A stretch of DNA of 64,000 bases from Branchiostoma floridae (taxonomy: Eukaryota; Chordata; Leptocardii; Amphioxiformes; Branchiostomatidae): assembly GCF_000003815.2 (NCBI RefSeq), contig NC_049979.1:32258500-32322499 (forward strand). The letters are read 5' to 3'. The notes beneath the pieces were generated by a model. That model did no database searches, was not told the DNA's origin, and worked only from the letters and a program-made list of their open reading frames with translations. This document shows positions 13,531 to 25,800 of this stretch, in pieces (position 1 is the first letter of the stretch; each line of letters begins with the position of its first letter). The position numbers and the translations under genes are program-made.

Positions 13531-14990
13531 ATATCCAAAAATGTTTTTGTCTTGTTCATCTTGCTTTTGTTTTCTCACAGAAAATTTATCTTCCAGGAAG
13601 AAAATTGTTTTGTTCCCAAGAAATCTTATAAAAACGTGTCCATGGGGAAAGCAAATTTTGCTTGACTTTTTGAGACATTTTTGAGATTAATGTTTTTACA
13701 CCAAGAATACTTTTGTTACGTCAAGAGCAAAAATTACTGTATTTCTTATATGAGTTATAAAAAATCAAGCATTTCTAGAATTTTTTTTCTTGCATCATAA
13801 GAAAAAAAAAGAAGATTTTGCTTAAAGTAGTTCCAGAAAATTCTTAGGTGTTAAAATATTTCAGAAAAAATTTTTTCTTCACCAAAGAAGAATAAGAAAA
13901 TTGTTCTTCACGTGGAAATTATGATTTTTTTTTTCGAATTTTATTCTACATTTACTTCTTGCAATAATTTTTTCTTCACATAAGAATTGTCCATGGGGTA
14001 AGCAAAACAAGCAAAAATCATTTTGGCAATGTAGGAAAAATATTCTTTTTGTGTGAAATGAACAAAATAAGCTTTGCTGGCACCTAAAGTGCAGATATTA
14101 TGTCAGAAAATTATTATGCTCATGATAAGGCCCATTCAAAGAATATGCGATACCTATACAGTACCAAAAATGTTTTTTCTTGTCTGTCTTGTTTTTCTTC
14201 CTCATAAAAAATTCATCTTTCAGGAAGAAAATGATTCTGTCCCCAAGAAATCTTAGAAAAACATGCTTGTCCATGGTGAAAGCAAATTTTTGCTTGAATT
14301 TATGAAATCAATATTCTTACACCAAGAATACTTTTCTTACATCAAGAGCAAACATTTTTGAATTTTTTAACAGTTATAAAAAAGCAAGCGTAAGAAAAAA
14401 AAAGAAGATTTTGCTTAAAGTTTCAGAAAATTCTTAGGTGTGAAAATCTTTCAAAAAAATTTTCTTCAACAAAGAAGAAAATTGTTCTTCGCGTGAGAAT
14501 TGAGATTTTTTTGCAGTTTCTTGTTTTACTTGAATTTTATTCTACATTTTCTTCTTGAAAGAATAATTTTCTTCATATAAGAAATATCCATGGTGTAAGC
14601 AAAACAAGCAAAAATCATTTTTGGTAGTGTACTAACTTTTAAAAAAATCTATTCTTGCAGAGATTAAGAAATTAAAGAGAATTAAGGAAATATTATATTT
14701 GCAAAAATGCTTTTTCTTGTTTATCTTGTTTTTCACAGAAAATTTAATTTCCAGGAAGAAAAAAATCTTGTAGTTCTTAAGAATTGAATTTGGTTAGAAA
14801 AAAACAATAATCTCTAGGATTTTTTTCTTGCATTAAAAGAAAAAAGAACATTTTTGCTTTAATCTCTAGAATTTTTTTTGTAGTTTCTCGTTTTGCTTGA
14901 ATTTTCCTCTACATTTCCTTCCTACAAGAATATTTTTCATATAAGAATTGTCCATGGGGTAAGCAAAATAAGAAAAAAAATCATTTTTGG
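13530..14990. repeat. AT-rich imperfect triplicate of ~300-600 bp units
   Basis: Three successive copies begin at about 13,535, 14,162 and 14,702. Each has a block like CAAAAATGTTTTTTCTTGT, then TTCCAGGAAGAAAA, a CCCAAGAAATCTTA block (first two copies) and TCCATGG(G/T)G(T/A)AAGCAAA. Poly-A/poly-T runs (AAGAAAAAAAAAGAAGATTTTGC and the complementary type) occur between them. The copies differ by many indels. No open reading frame spans a unit. Confidence 0.65.
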
Positions 14991-16735
14991 CAGTGAAGAT
15001 CTTCTTGTCTGAGAAGAGCAAACTTAGCTTTTAGCAAGGTGAGTATATGATGAAAGAATATCTTAGCGGAAAAAGAACGGTTCCTACCTCAAAATGGAAA
15101 ATTATTAAGCTTAAAGACAAGCAACGCACATATAAGGATACTCATTGCCACTGTAAAACTTTGGAAGAAAACTTCTGCGATCGGAAATGCTTCGAGAATA
15201 AACACAATCGGGCAGTTATAACGTGTTAAGAGTCGTCAATGCAATGAGTATAGAATAGAACAGCACACGAACTGCAGTCACCAAACAAATTTACCAAGGC
15301 TAACAAATGTAAAAATTCTTCATTGCACTAAATCCTCGCTTCTAAAAAGAGCAAGACCATTGTACACCCATAAGCAACACCTTGAAGTTCTGCTGCACTA
15401 CAAAGAAACCCCGCTAGAGGGCCTTCAGACCGTCGAGATCTCTATCTTCGCAAGATAAACCCTAAATAGTGAAGATTTTCTAGCACTACAAGCCCAAACA
15501 TGAAGGTTTCTAAATAAATACAATTAGTCTAACAAATGCAAATTACTGCAACTATATTGCATATGATAGATTACACAGTAAATGCAATATTCTGCCATAT
15601 GTACGGTTTAGGTTGTTTTACTGACGTTATGTATCATTCAGTACGATGTGCCTTGGTCCCCCTCTACATTTTTCTATAGGGATTCGGTACGTTATTCTAG
15701 ACAGCATTCTTTCGCTTATCAATAATGTTAAAAATCCATAACTTTATCGTCAGGAAGCCAATTTCCTTACTTTAACATCACATGTGCTATGTATATAGGC
15801 CTTGTTACATCGGACCTACTTGAACAAATTATCCTTACGTTACCAGAAGTTATCTGTACTTACATAAAAACAAGCGATGACAAGCAAAAAAGTGGAAACT
15901 TTACTTTAGCATAATTTAGTATCACAGATATATCATTTTATGGACAGAATTATCTGCATAACAGAGATTTCAAGTTTCAAGATTATAAAAGAAATTTTCC
16001 TCGACAAGCAACGATACGAAATGCCTGTTGTTCCCTTTTAGTTATATGCACCGTCTGAATCGTTTACAATGGCACAGATTATCTGTTTTTGATCCGGATT
16101 ATGGTGAATGGGGACAAAAATCAGTCCAAAGTTAGGTCTTAAGCGTTAACGCTTAGGTATTTGCCAAAAACATTTGAACTGTAAATACGATAACGTATGA
16201 ACTAGTTAATATAAATTACATTTAAGAGAAAAATGTTTGGTCTTTAAGATGTAATTAAAAAAAAAAGTTTTCTAGCTAGTTCTTAGCGACATTTCCTCTT
16301 TGCATCGGGCTTAGGGCCCATATTAATCTTATAATGTAACTGAACAAGTCAACAACTACTAAAGGTAACAGTCAGTAGGCTTTTCATATTTGGTAGGCTT
16401 TGTTCAAATCTTCATCATTGGAAACGTGTGGCTGATTACCGCAACGCGCCATTCCAACCACCTGTTTTGACCTGGTGTCTGTACACTGTTCTTTTTGTTT
16501 TAACCGTAAAATTGTAGGATTTTTTTGAGCCGGTATAGATTTGAAAGGTCTAACTCTCATTTACACTGTACACTTTATTAATCTTATCACCCTTGTTAAC
16601 ACTGATGCCAAATGATGAATTTAATGGCCACTTCCATGTTTGCAGTTTATTCTAAGTTACATTGGTTAGCTTTTACCTGCTCATTTTGCATAAAAAGTAC
16701 GCTCAAATTCAAACTGTGTCTTTGGTATGAACATC
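14991..16735. other. Unassigned, AT-rich non-coding DNA
   Basis: A 60-codon frame at 15,047-15,229 (plus), rich in Lys and Cys, matches nothing I know. The remainder has stops in all frames and no clear repeats. Confidence 0.35.
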
Positions 16736-17400
16736 AATAACTAGTGAGGAGTTGTAGTAAATGTGGTGAGGGACGAAAATAAGTGACGGCTTACCTTTTG
16801 TAGTCCGTCGTTTCCTTCAAAAATACATGTAATGTGATTAGGTTAGGTTAGTAACACACACCCTTCCACCGTGCTAACTGCCATTGTAATAGAACGTGGT
16901 AGTATACTTGTACAATTCATTTCAGTTCACTTTCGACAAGGATTTTTTAAGTACCTAAGATAACCTTAACTTAAAAGGAATACTACCCTTAGGGATTAAC
17001 TAGTGAGGAGTTGTAGGAAATGTGGTGAGGAACGAAAATAAGTGACGGCTTACCTTTTGTAGTCCGTCGTTTCCTTCAAAAATACATGTAATGTGATTAG
17101 GTAAGTAACACACCATCCCTTCATGCCATTTGTAATTGTCAATAAACGTGGTTGTATACTTGTACATTCCGTCTTAGTCCACTTTTGACCGCGGAGGGCA
17201 CTGTTTTTCTATGTACCTAAGATAACCTTAACTGGCAAGCAACACTAGGCGCAGGGATTGACTAGCGAGGACGTATAGTAAATGCGGTCTGAGAAGAAAA
17301 TAAATGATAGCATGTCTTTCAAAGCCGTCCGTTTCCTTAAAATCTGAATGTGGTGTGATTAGGCTAGGCTAGTAACACACACCCTCCCGTCACCCCCGTC
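16736..17400 (+). repeat. Three tandem copies of a 261-bp unit
   Basis: Starts at about 16,736, 16,997 and 17,258, an exact 261-bp spacing. Shared landmarks are AACTAGTGAGGAGTTGTAG, AGTGACGGCTTACC, GTAGTCCGTCGTTTCCTT and GTGATTAGGTTAGG followed by AGTAACACAC. Copies 1 and 2 are nearly identical over their first ~120 bp; copy 3 is clearly older. The last unit fades after 17,400. No coding frame runs through it. Confidence 0.8.
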
Positions 17401-18506
17401 ACCGTCACTGAACATGGTTTTAGTTTCCTGTTGTAAGTCGACAAAGGAGGGGACTACCAACGAGACCGTTTTTAAAAAGTACCTAATATAACCTCAACTT
17501 AAACTTTTCTGTACCAGTATATATCATTTACAATTAGTACGTCATGGTAAGTTAGTGTGGCAGTACCGTTATACATCGTTAAATTAGTTCAGCATCGTAA
17601 ATGTGCAAAGCAGGACGGTGCTTCAGAGTTCATTGTTGTAAATTGACGATGTAGAAGACAGGAAATCTGTTAATCGAGTGAAGAGATCACTGCACGCATT
17701 TAAGTTTAAAACATACATTAAAAGCTATATTGTTGATCCTGTGCTTCCCTGTGATTAAGATGTAAAGAAAAATGACAAGAACCCACCTTGTAAAACAGCT
17801 AAATATTCCAAACATCTGAGGATCGAGTAGCAGTGTGCTACGTGGCGATGTACTGACAAACTACTTTGTGTGACGGTTGGTGGCCTTTAACTTTTCTGTG
17901 ACGCTTCCTTATGCAGACAATGGTGTCATTATGAAGTTACACCACGCCCAGTCATCTGATCTTAAATCATAATCTAATGGCTAATTTCTGTGACTTAAGC
18001 TTTCAAATTTCTTCATATTTAGACACTTCAACAAATAATAATTATGAACATTAACTTCCCAATAACACAACAGCAGTAAGTTTAATTCAGCCATTTTTAG
18101 GCGAAAATGTCTAAATGTAAGGCTGGGTCGCCGGGTCATGTGTTGATTCATCCATGCAAACAGCTCGGTGCACATTGACATTTCACGATAACATCGGTCA
18201 CCAACAGAGCGCTGCATTGCGTAATGACCTGTAAAGTGTTTTCTCCTAACAATGAGTGAAAGTTTATGTGTTGATCATGAGGAAAGAGATATATGGCACA
18301 AGAAGTTCTTTATGGGCAAATTTACTTTGCACAAAATGTTACTCTTTATTCATAGAAAAATAAGATGTGTTTAGGAACCTCCTAAGTGATGATGAAGGTG
18401 ACGCTATTGATTGACATACCGCACACTGTCACCTGAGCCCGGCACATCAACATGATGTTTGTCACAAGTCTTGTTACGTGATGGTGTGAAATAGCGTCCC
18501 ATTTAA
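17401..18506. other. Unassigned non-coding DNA
   Basis: No recognisable repeat, RNA gene or exon. A 78-codon minus-strand frame (17,981-18,217) has no motif I recognise. Confidence 0.35.
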
Positions 18507-18758
18507 TCACCTGGAATCCTTATAGGTAGACCAGTGATGTTTCTTTTGGTCATCCTCACATGCGCACCTTCCCAAGCTGACCCGGTTGAGGTCGGGGCTT
18601 CTGGAAGACCATTCTGTCCTCAGTACTGCTATTCCTTCACCCGTAAATAAACCACAATTTTCATCTTGCCTGCAGAATGGCACTCCGTCTAATATTGCTT
18701 GGGTAAGGGATTGTGACTGGAGTGAGAATGTCGCCAGGTTTCTATAGATAGCACTCAT
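18507..18758 (-). pseudogene. Tc1/mariner transposase relic
   Basis: On the minus strand a short frame contains W-S-S-R-S-P-D-L-N followed shortly by L-G-R. Tc1-type transposases carry W-P-x-x-S-P-D-L-N-P-I-E..W..L-G-R around their second catalytic Asp, so this looks like that block with the P-I-E-x-x-W part deleted. Nothing else of the transposase or its inverted repeats is visible. A scrap of an old DNA transposon is the simplest reading. Confidence 0.45.
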
Positions 18759-21470
18759 TTTTTTTTCTCATCTTGTAATTTTATCCAACATAATTAATCT
18801 ATTTGTATACCTTTCAGCAAAGGGTTCACCTCCTCCATAGTTGGACTCGGTTATCGAATAAATGAATGGTAACTCTGCTTTGGGAATGATGATGATGAAC
18901 TCTACTCTAACATATGAACATCATTTTCCTCCAAACACATTCCATTCAAGATGCGAATGGCACAATCGCAAACCGCACTTAGCTGAATATTTTATACTAT
19001 AGCTTGGGAATTTTAAACCCACTCACTTGAACAGGCACTTGAACAGGCCCGGTGTTAGTTCAATGAGTATACAATGCTAATGATTTGGGTATAAAATATT
19101 GTAATTGATTTAAAAAAAAAGCTTGTGCACTTTGTAATTGAACCAATTTCCTAACGCCACCCTGTTTTGAATTAGCTCCTAGCTTTGTTGAGGGATGTGA
19201 TTTGGATGGAGAGTTAAAGCTGGAAGTTACACCGTAACAGCACCTGATAAATTCGGCTAGTGTAGACTGTCTAGGCTTTAGTCTCCTACCATTGCCATTT
19301 CGTTCCGATGGGTGCTTGGCTGGGCTAAAACACCGTATCAACATCTTCAATGCACGTTCGTATGCAAAAAATGGATGAACGATTTCAGTTTTGTTGTACA
19401 TATGATTAAAAAAGTCTTATTACTCCACACCGGAAGGATAAATAAGTAAAGACTGGTAGGGAAACAGCCTGGCAGAGAATTATTGCTGCAGCAGTATGTC
19501 GTGTTCTCAGTGCTTCTATTTTAGACACACAGCTTTTAATATAACACGAGACATAACATAGCCCGGATTTCTTTACTGATCTTCCTCTGAATGATTACGC
19601 CGTTTTGTTTGGTACTGGCAAAGCTGAGTAGAAAGGTGAACAATTCAATTTTATCCAGAGAGCCATCCTTTTCATTTGAAATATACAGTAACATATTCAT
19701 TCCATGTTTTGTTTGCTTTTCTAAAAAAAAAACATAGCCACTGCGGATTGGCGGACCGTGTCGCTAAATAAACAAACTATAAGCATTCAGTATAGCTGAT
19801 GTAATGCGCTAGATACAGCCCACCTCGCGAGACACAATCCCAATTTTACCGTCAAAAAAAACCAAGCTTATATATCATGCATAGAGTTTCATTTTTTTTT
19901 AACTCATATTTAAAACCAACAAATTGCAAAGCCCATTGACTACCGAGCCACATAATCGGGTGGTACTGTCATATTAACGTGTCACAGCGTTTATGAAAAG
20001 TTTTGAATTTCTGGTACCCAGCTTATCCTAGCAAAATCCTACCCACCCTGGCTTTTTTGGCCGGCATCTGGCTAAGGGTAAAACCTTTCGAGTTTAAGTC
20101 CAAATCAGTCTTAATCAGTCGGTGTAAGAGAGTGTTCTGAACACTGTAATTCTTTTTCTCTTTTTTAAAACATACTTGTGCTTGCAAAAGTATATGTATA
20201 ATAACAATATGATGTTGGAAAAATTGCCTGATGTATAGTGTTTTACATTGCACAAAGTATGACCCATTTCATTCGTACTTTAGGACCAGTAAAAAGTCAA
20301 AATAAGACAATATGCTTACATTAAATATTTATTGGTAGCAGTGCAAGTGTAATCATATTGTTAGTTTTCGTTTGAACGGATCTGAATATCTAAAACATTA
20401 TCAGCTGCATACTTAAGTTTTGCAGGTACACTACAAATAATCAGCATGACTGTGTGCAGATGAAGATATAGAAATGACAAGTATAGACAGGTATGAGGTT
20501 ATTCAAGTATAATTCTTGCTATTTCAAGGCCTTCCTGTTTTTAAGTGTCCACATAGCATGACTAATTGCCAAATTTCCTCTTAAATATACATTAGGATGA
20601 AACAATGGAAAGATAGGTTTTTTTATTTTGTTAAAATTCAAGATCAAAATCGCAATGAAAGAAGAGACAAAACATATGATTGCAAACTTATGCGTGTCCT
20701 TCCCCGTTAGAAACTAAATGCACAAGTAAGTAACTAGGGATGGAATGGTACTTATAGTAACAGCTAGTAGTAAAATATACCTTAGTTTACAGTACAAAAG
20801 ATATAAATACAAAGAAATGTAACAAAATGAAATAAAGGCTTGACTAGTTCGGCCTTTGTATTTTAAAAACTGTCATTGGAAAGATAACATGTTTTAAGAG
20901 ACACTACAGCTGTCGGGTTGAAAGCTATTCTGTGCCAAATGTAAAAGAGTCTTTGGATATTTAAGACGCAAATGATGTTGTTGTTGTTGTTTTTTTTTCC
21001 TTTAAATTTGTTATCATTTCCTGCAACTTGTCTCGAAGGAAAAGAAACATATCAAGGTATGTCTGAGTCATATGAATTTTCCTAAGAATAAGAGTAGAAC
21101 ATAAGTCTACAGTTATGAGAGAGGTAACATACCGCAAGTAGTCAAAGTGAATTTATATCAAAAATTTTAAAAACCAGCATCAAATATATATATATATTTC
21201 ACTCAAATGCCGGACGCTACATACCTTCTTTAAGACTAGACAGCTTAAGTGACAAGGATACTTCTAACCAGGGTTGTATAATTTTCTTAACACATGTTGA
21301 CTCATGTAAAATCATGTCGTATAACCGACTGTGAGTCTTATAAATCCCAACATAGAGTTTTCTCTATTCTCCAATCACAGATCTCTAGAAAACTGCATAG
21401 TATCACTCTGTATAGTATCATATCCACGTTTACTAATATGGGTTAAAATCGGTTCTCCACCATAAACACA
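18759..21470. other. Unassigned non-coding DNA
   Basis: AT-rich DNA with many stops. Minus-strand frames at 19,060-19,401 (113 codons) and 20,023-20,253 show no family motif. A minus-strand AATAAA near 20,327 could end a transcript from the candidate exon at 21,715-21,954, but the distance is long. Confidence 0.35.
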
Positions 21471-21714
21471 AAGGACCTTCCATATCTGATGTAAACAATA
21501 GATCTCTTGTAGGGACGCCTGGAGCGAGGCGCCAATTATCCAGCCCATGTGTGACCTAAGGTCAGCCGCGTGACGTTTTCACTGAGACAATGTAATATAT
21601 CATGTACATCTTGGAGGTATACTAACCATTCATGTCACAAGTTAGGAACATGTAGTGGCTATTATTTCCATACTTTGTCCTTACTGATTACAAATTCAGT
21701 TGGAGCGAGCTGAG

Positions 21715-21954
21715 CTATGGGACTAAGATGAAAGTCTGAAGTAATTCACAAAAGACAGCACATCTATCATCATTACTAGGACGATAAATCAAAGAAGAGG
21801 CATTTCGTGCGACAAACGCTTTAACGTTTAGATAAGGGTCAATACTTGGGTCACACGGAATGCTTGAATAAGGGGTCGATTGTGTTGATTCGTGTTTTGT
21901 CGGAGGTTCCGCAGACATCATATCGGCGTCACTGGGCCCACTTAGCCGTGTTGC
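21715..21954 (-). CDS. Possible terminal coding exon of an unidentified gene
   Basis: Reading the minus strand, TTCATTACAG at 21,955-21,964 is a reasonable splice acceptor. It is followed by an open frame in phase 0: 79 residues starting A-T-R-L-S-G-P-S-D-A-D-M-M and ending ..F-I-L-V-P before a stop. Composition (Ser/Thr/Pro-rich, then mixed) is more protein-like than neighbouring frames. It could be the cytoplasmic or disordered tail of a larger protein. No upstream partner exon was identified and I do not recognise the family; it may be chance. Confidence 0.25.
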   Translation of the reverse strand, partial: ATRLSGPSDADMMSAEPPTKHESTQSTPYSSIPCDPSIDPYLNVKAFVARNASSLIYRPSNDDRCAVFCELLQTFILVP

Positions 21955-22643
21955 CTGTAATGAACTGTGAAAATGGATATGAAGGTTTTAAATCATATTA
22001 CGAACAGCCATATTTCCCAACGTGAGAACGGCTAGATAGTGTTAGAAATGGAACAGAATTGTGATATAATTCTTCTGTTATGTCTAAGAGAATAAATATA
22101 ACAAAACGATTGTACCACATGTACAACATCATAGAGAAGTATGGTATATTACCTAAGTAAAGCTAACAGAATATTCAAAGCAAATGTACCACAATGAATA
22201 TGTGAAAAGAGGTAGAGGATCCGTCTAACAGAAAATACAAAATAAAACATATTTAGTACATGCATGATATCAAACAAAAGTGTGGAAGAATCACCACATT
22301 TAAACTAACATAATATTTTAAGTGTACTGCAGGCAAGATATAGAAGGGAAGTAAGCTCGTGTATCAATTTAATTTAACAGAATACCCACACCAAAAATAT
22401 CACATGCAAGAAAAAGAAATGTGGTAGAAAAACCAACTACAGTCTAGAAGACTATTCAAAGTAAACAAATATGTAAACAACATGTTGATAAATGATAGAG
22501 AGGTATGGTACAATGTACCACATGCAAAGTAAGGTAGGTATACCTATTTCTTACGGAATATACCCCACATATGCACTTATTCATATCTACGAAAGATCAC
22601 TGTTGTAAAAGTACCGAATTTAAGCCTTTAGAATATAAAGATC

Positions 22644-22878
22644 GGATCGCGTGGCCTAGCGGTAGCGTGGTTGGCTGAGGTGTTTGACTTAGGACCGAGA
22701 GGTCCCGAGTTTGAATCATTCTGTGTCACTTGTGCCCTTGGGAAATACACTTACACGGTTTTTTCTCACTTCACTCAGGTGAAAATGAGTACCTGACTTC
22801 AGTTAGGGCCACCCTTCGAATAGGACGTTAAATGGAGGTACCGTGTTTGGGGAGAGCCATACCTTTATTTAAAAAAAA
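22644..22878 (+). mobile_element. tRNA-derived SINE
   Basis: The head has a Pol III A box (TGGCCTAGCGGTAG) and a B box (GAGTTTGAATC) at tRNA-like spacing. A body beginning TGTGCCCTTGGGAAATACAC and continuing CTCACTTCACTCAGGTGAAA follows, and an A-rich tail ends it (..TTTATTTAAAAAAAAGAG). The body recurs in truncated form at ~36,210-36,300. It is a retrotransposed copy, not a working tRNA. Confidence 0.7.
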
Positions 22879-23090
22879 GAGTAGGGGCATGCCCCGATGT
22901 GCGATTGTGCAAACGTTACAGCAGGTATGTAGGCTATAGAGTCTTGTAGGCATGTTGAATTTGGTAGCCTCAAAAGAAAAGAAAAAGAAAGTGTGCATCA
23001 AATGGTACTCTTATACCTATAGTTTACTGCCCTGAAACTTTACTTGTATTTCAAATATGACGTAAACGACATAATTGCATCACATTAGGG

Positions 23091-23150
23091 CAGTGCTAGT
23101 GTTGTGTCCACTACAACAGACGAGACGTCTGTCGCCCGACAGGAGCACTG
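23091..23150. repeat. 60-bp palindromic mini-repeat, copy 1 of 3
   Basis: Ends CAGTGCT..AGCACTG form a terminal inverted repeat; the centre has ACAGACG..CGTCTGT. Equal-length relatives lie at 35,852-35,911 and 37,366-37,425. CAGTG ends suggest a hAT-type MITE, but no 8-bp target duplication is visible, and homology extends a little beyond the ends. Confidence 0.5.
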
Positions 23151-24421
23151 TTTACAGATGTGAAAATGGAGTCTCTACGTACGCAATATGTGTACAGATA
23201 TCGTCCACAATTTTACACCATCGTGAGTGTGAAGTGCTTAGTATAAATAGACAAAGAACCACACATTGTAGTGGTTTTATGATACTTGATTCGGGCACTT
23301 TTTCCCATTTAAAACATAAATGTGGTAATGGGACAATGCACAGTTGTTGTTTTCTTATCAAAAATACAAATACTTAGAAACTAAGACAAGTGACTAGTTT
23401 TTCTACAGTCCAGTAGTATTGCACATGGAGGGATAACATATACTGGTGTTTCTGGAAGAATTCCATGACTAACTTATCATATCGTACATGAGTAGTTTAA
23501 CAGAAAAGACAGATACATGTAGTACATTTGTCCTAGGAATATGTACAATATGTTATAACACTATGATTACACATGGAGTAGTCTAAAAATAGGCAAGGTT
23601 TATTCCAAAACTACATTGGCTGTCAGTCTACTATGGTACGTACGTTCTTCGAAGTCCTTTTCAAATACATTAAAAAGGTTAGTTATATACAAGTGTGGGT
23701 CTTTTCAATGTCCGATCCAAGTTTTAAAGATTGCCATTTTAGCCACTGTAACAGTAAAGGTTCTATTTTTATGGTCCATAGAAGTTATTGAATGATTAAT
23801 TCTTCCAAAATCTCCTGACAATTAAGTTTTATGTAAGGCATAGGTGCATATGTATTAACTTATTCCCAGAAGTAACACAGTCTTTCACATCTAAAGAACA
23901 TATGTTCATAATCCTCTTCAATAATGCTTCAACTGCTACGTAGTGTAGATGTTGCATCATATAGATGTACAGTTTCATCTTTGATACCTCATTTGTGCAG
24001 ATTATGCGCACATGGAAATATCCAGGGTAATAGTTTGTAGTATAATTCAGATAACTTCGTGTCTTTACAGGACTGTGGGCTTAGCAATCTAAATGTATTT
24101 TCCCATACCAGCGTTTCAGTTGGAGATATGAATTGCCACTTTTACAGCAGATTGGTTACCTTACATTACAGTACAATAATTTGCAGGTGTTTTTGCTTTT
24201 GATTTGTTTTGTTGTTTTACCATCAGGTATGCATTTTTTAAATCAGTCATGCTCTAATCTTTGTTACGGAATTGGGTCTATATGGTTTCTTATTGCTTTT
24301 TTCCCCATAGGAGGTATAGCTTGAAACAGAGTTATATATTCAATAATACCATTTGGTCTTGTGTTAAGGTTAAGCTGAGGGTAGTGTTCGAGACAAATGA
24401 TCTTAGGGGAAATGTTTTTTA

Positions 24422-25400
24422 TTAACCCTCAAGCACCCGACCTTTTTTTGCGACTAAAATGACCGAGTGGGGTCCAAACGGACCCCAAAATGTTTTGTTC
24501 ATAAAATCTCAGTACCATTTCTTATCGGCGATCATTGTATATACATTGCTTCGTCAATGTAAGAGGAAGATTTTGAGATGTTAATGTGTTACTAATTTCA
24601 ACTCATTATCATAATTTATGCAAAAGTTCAGAAGGACCACGTTTTGCACTAAACCTATTCCGACCAGATAGGGAAATTTGAGGCCCTCAGCAACATTTAT
24701 GTCGCATAACTCATGAACGGCTGGAGCTAGAGCTACGAAACTTGGTAATTTATCAAAAAATATTGTTTTCAAAAGTTTTCAGTTAATAAAGTAAGTTTAT
24801 AATTTTTGGGGGTTGCCATGGCAACCATATTCTAACAGGCATATTCTTGCCAAAATTTGACAATTTCAATTTAAAGAAGGTTTTCTTGGTAAACTACACC
24901 TGTTTTCTGACAACAATTAAATTCTATGAAATTCAATGTAATTTTCATGACTTAAAATTTTTAATTTATGCTAATTTCATGACATCATTGGTCAAAATCC
25001 AAGATGGCCGCCCTGATTAGGTAAATGACGTCATAATGTCGTCACATTACATGTTGATGACACAGAAATTTTAGTGAGGATTAAAGGTTACATTCTTATT
25101 ATTGTCTAAAAGTTTAGTAGTCATACTATAAGTGGTTAAGAAGTTAGCCCCCAAAGTTTGTTTTAAAAACTGCACATTTTTGCTGGGGTCCGTTTGGACC
25201 CCAGAGGGACTGAACACAAACTTTCTTTATAATTTCCACATAATTGTACCAATCTTTGCGAAAACTTAGGAGAAGGTATAAAACATATTGACCGACAAAG
25301 TCACGGAAGGATTTTTTCTACAGATCAAAAATGTTCAAATGGCACTTTAAAATGTACGCCTGGGGTCCAAATGGACCCCACTCGGGTGTTTGAGGGTTAA
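24422..25400 (+). mobile_element. TTAA-1 family MITE, best-preserved copy (971 bp plus TTAA duplications)
   Basis: Perfect TTAA duplications (24,422-24,425 and 25,397-25,400) flank tips CCCTCAAGCACCCGA and TCGGGTGTTTGAGGG. Subterminal palindromes GGGGTCC-N4-GGACCCC lie at 24,469-24,486, 25,185-25,202 and 25,362-25,379. The internal cassette is X-box GTTGCCATGGCAAC (24,812-24,825), decayed CRE, YY1-type CCAAGATGGCCGCC (24,999-25,012) and CRE TGACGTCA (25,026-25,033). There is no ORF for a transposase. It sits within the L1 relic; deleting it restores alignment to the other L1 copy. Confidence 0.9.
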
Positions 25401-25800
25401 AAGTATGCCTTTTTTATCCAGATTGGAAAGAATATTGTTTTACCTTGTGACGTTACATTTTTGTTGCACCATATGATTTCTTCCATTATGTCATTTAGAC
25501 AAGAGGGTTTGCTCTTACCTCCTCCACCAGCAGAGTGGAAGGATGATATTATCTGTTTATAAAATGTGGGGGTTTTGCTTATGTCGGGACCATCTTTATC
25601 AGAAGTGAAATTCATATGTAACCGTTATTTGTCCGAACCAAGGGACTTTTTATACGTTAAAGCAATTGCCTTCCATTAGACATTGTCATTCGTTACTAAT
25701 CTTTGTATTCAGGATGCAAGTAAAGATTTTCTTTTGGTGGTCAAAGTTTGTAAGACCTTTTCCCCAAAAACTCAATAATTTGGCTAACAGTATATCTTTT

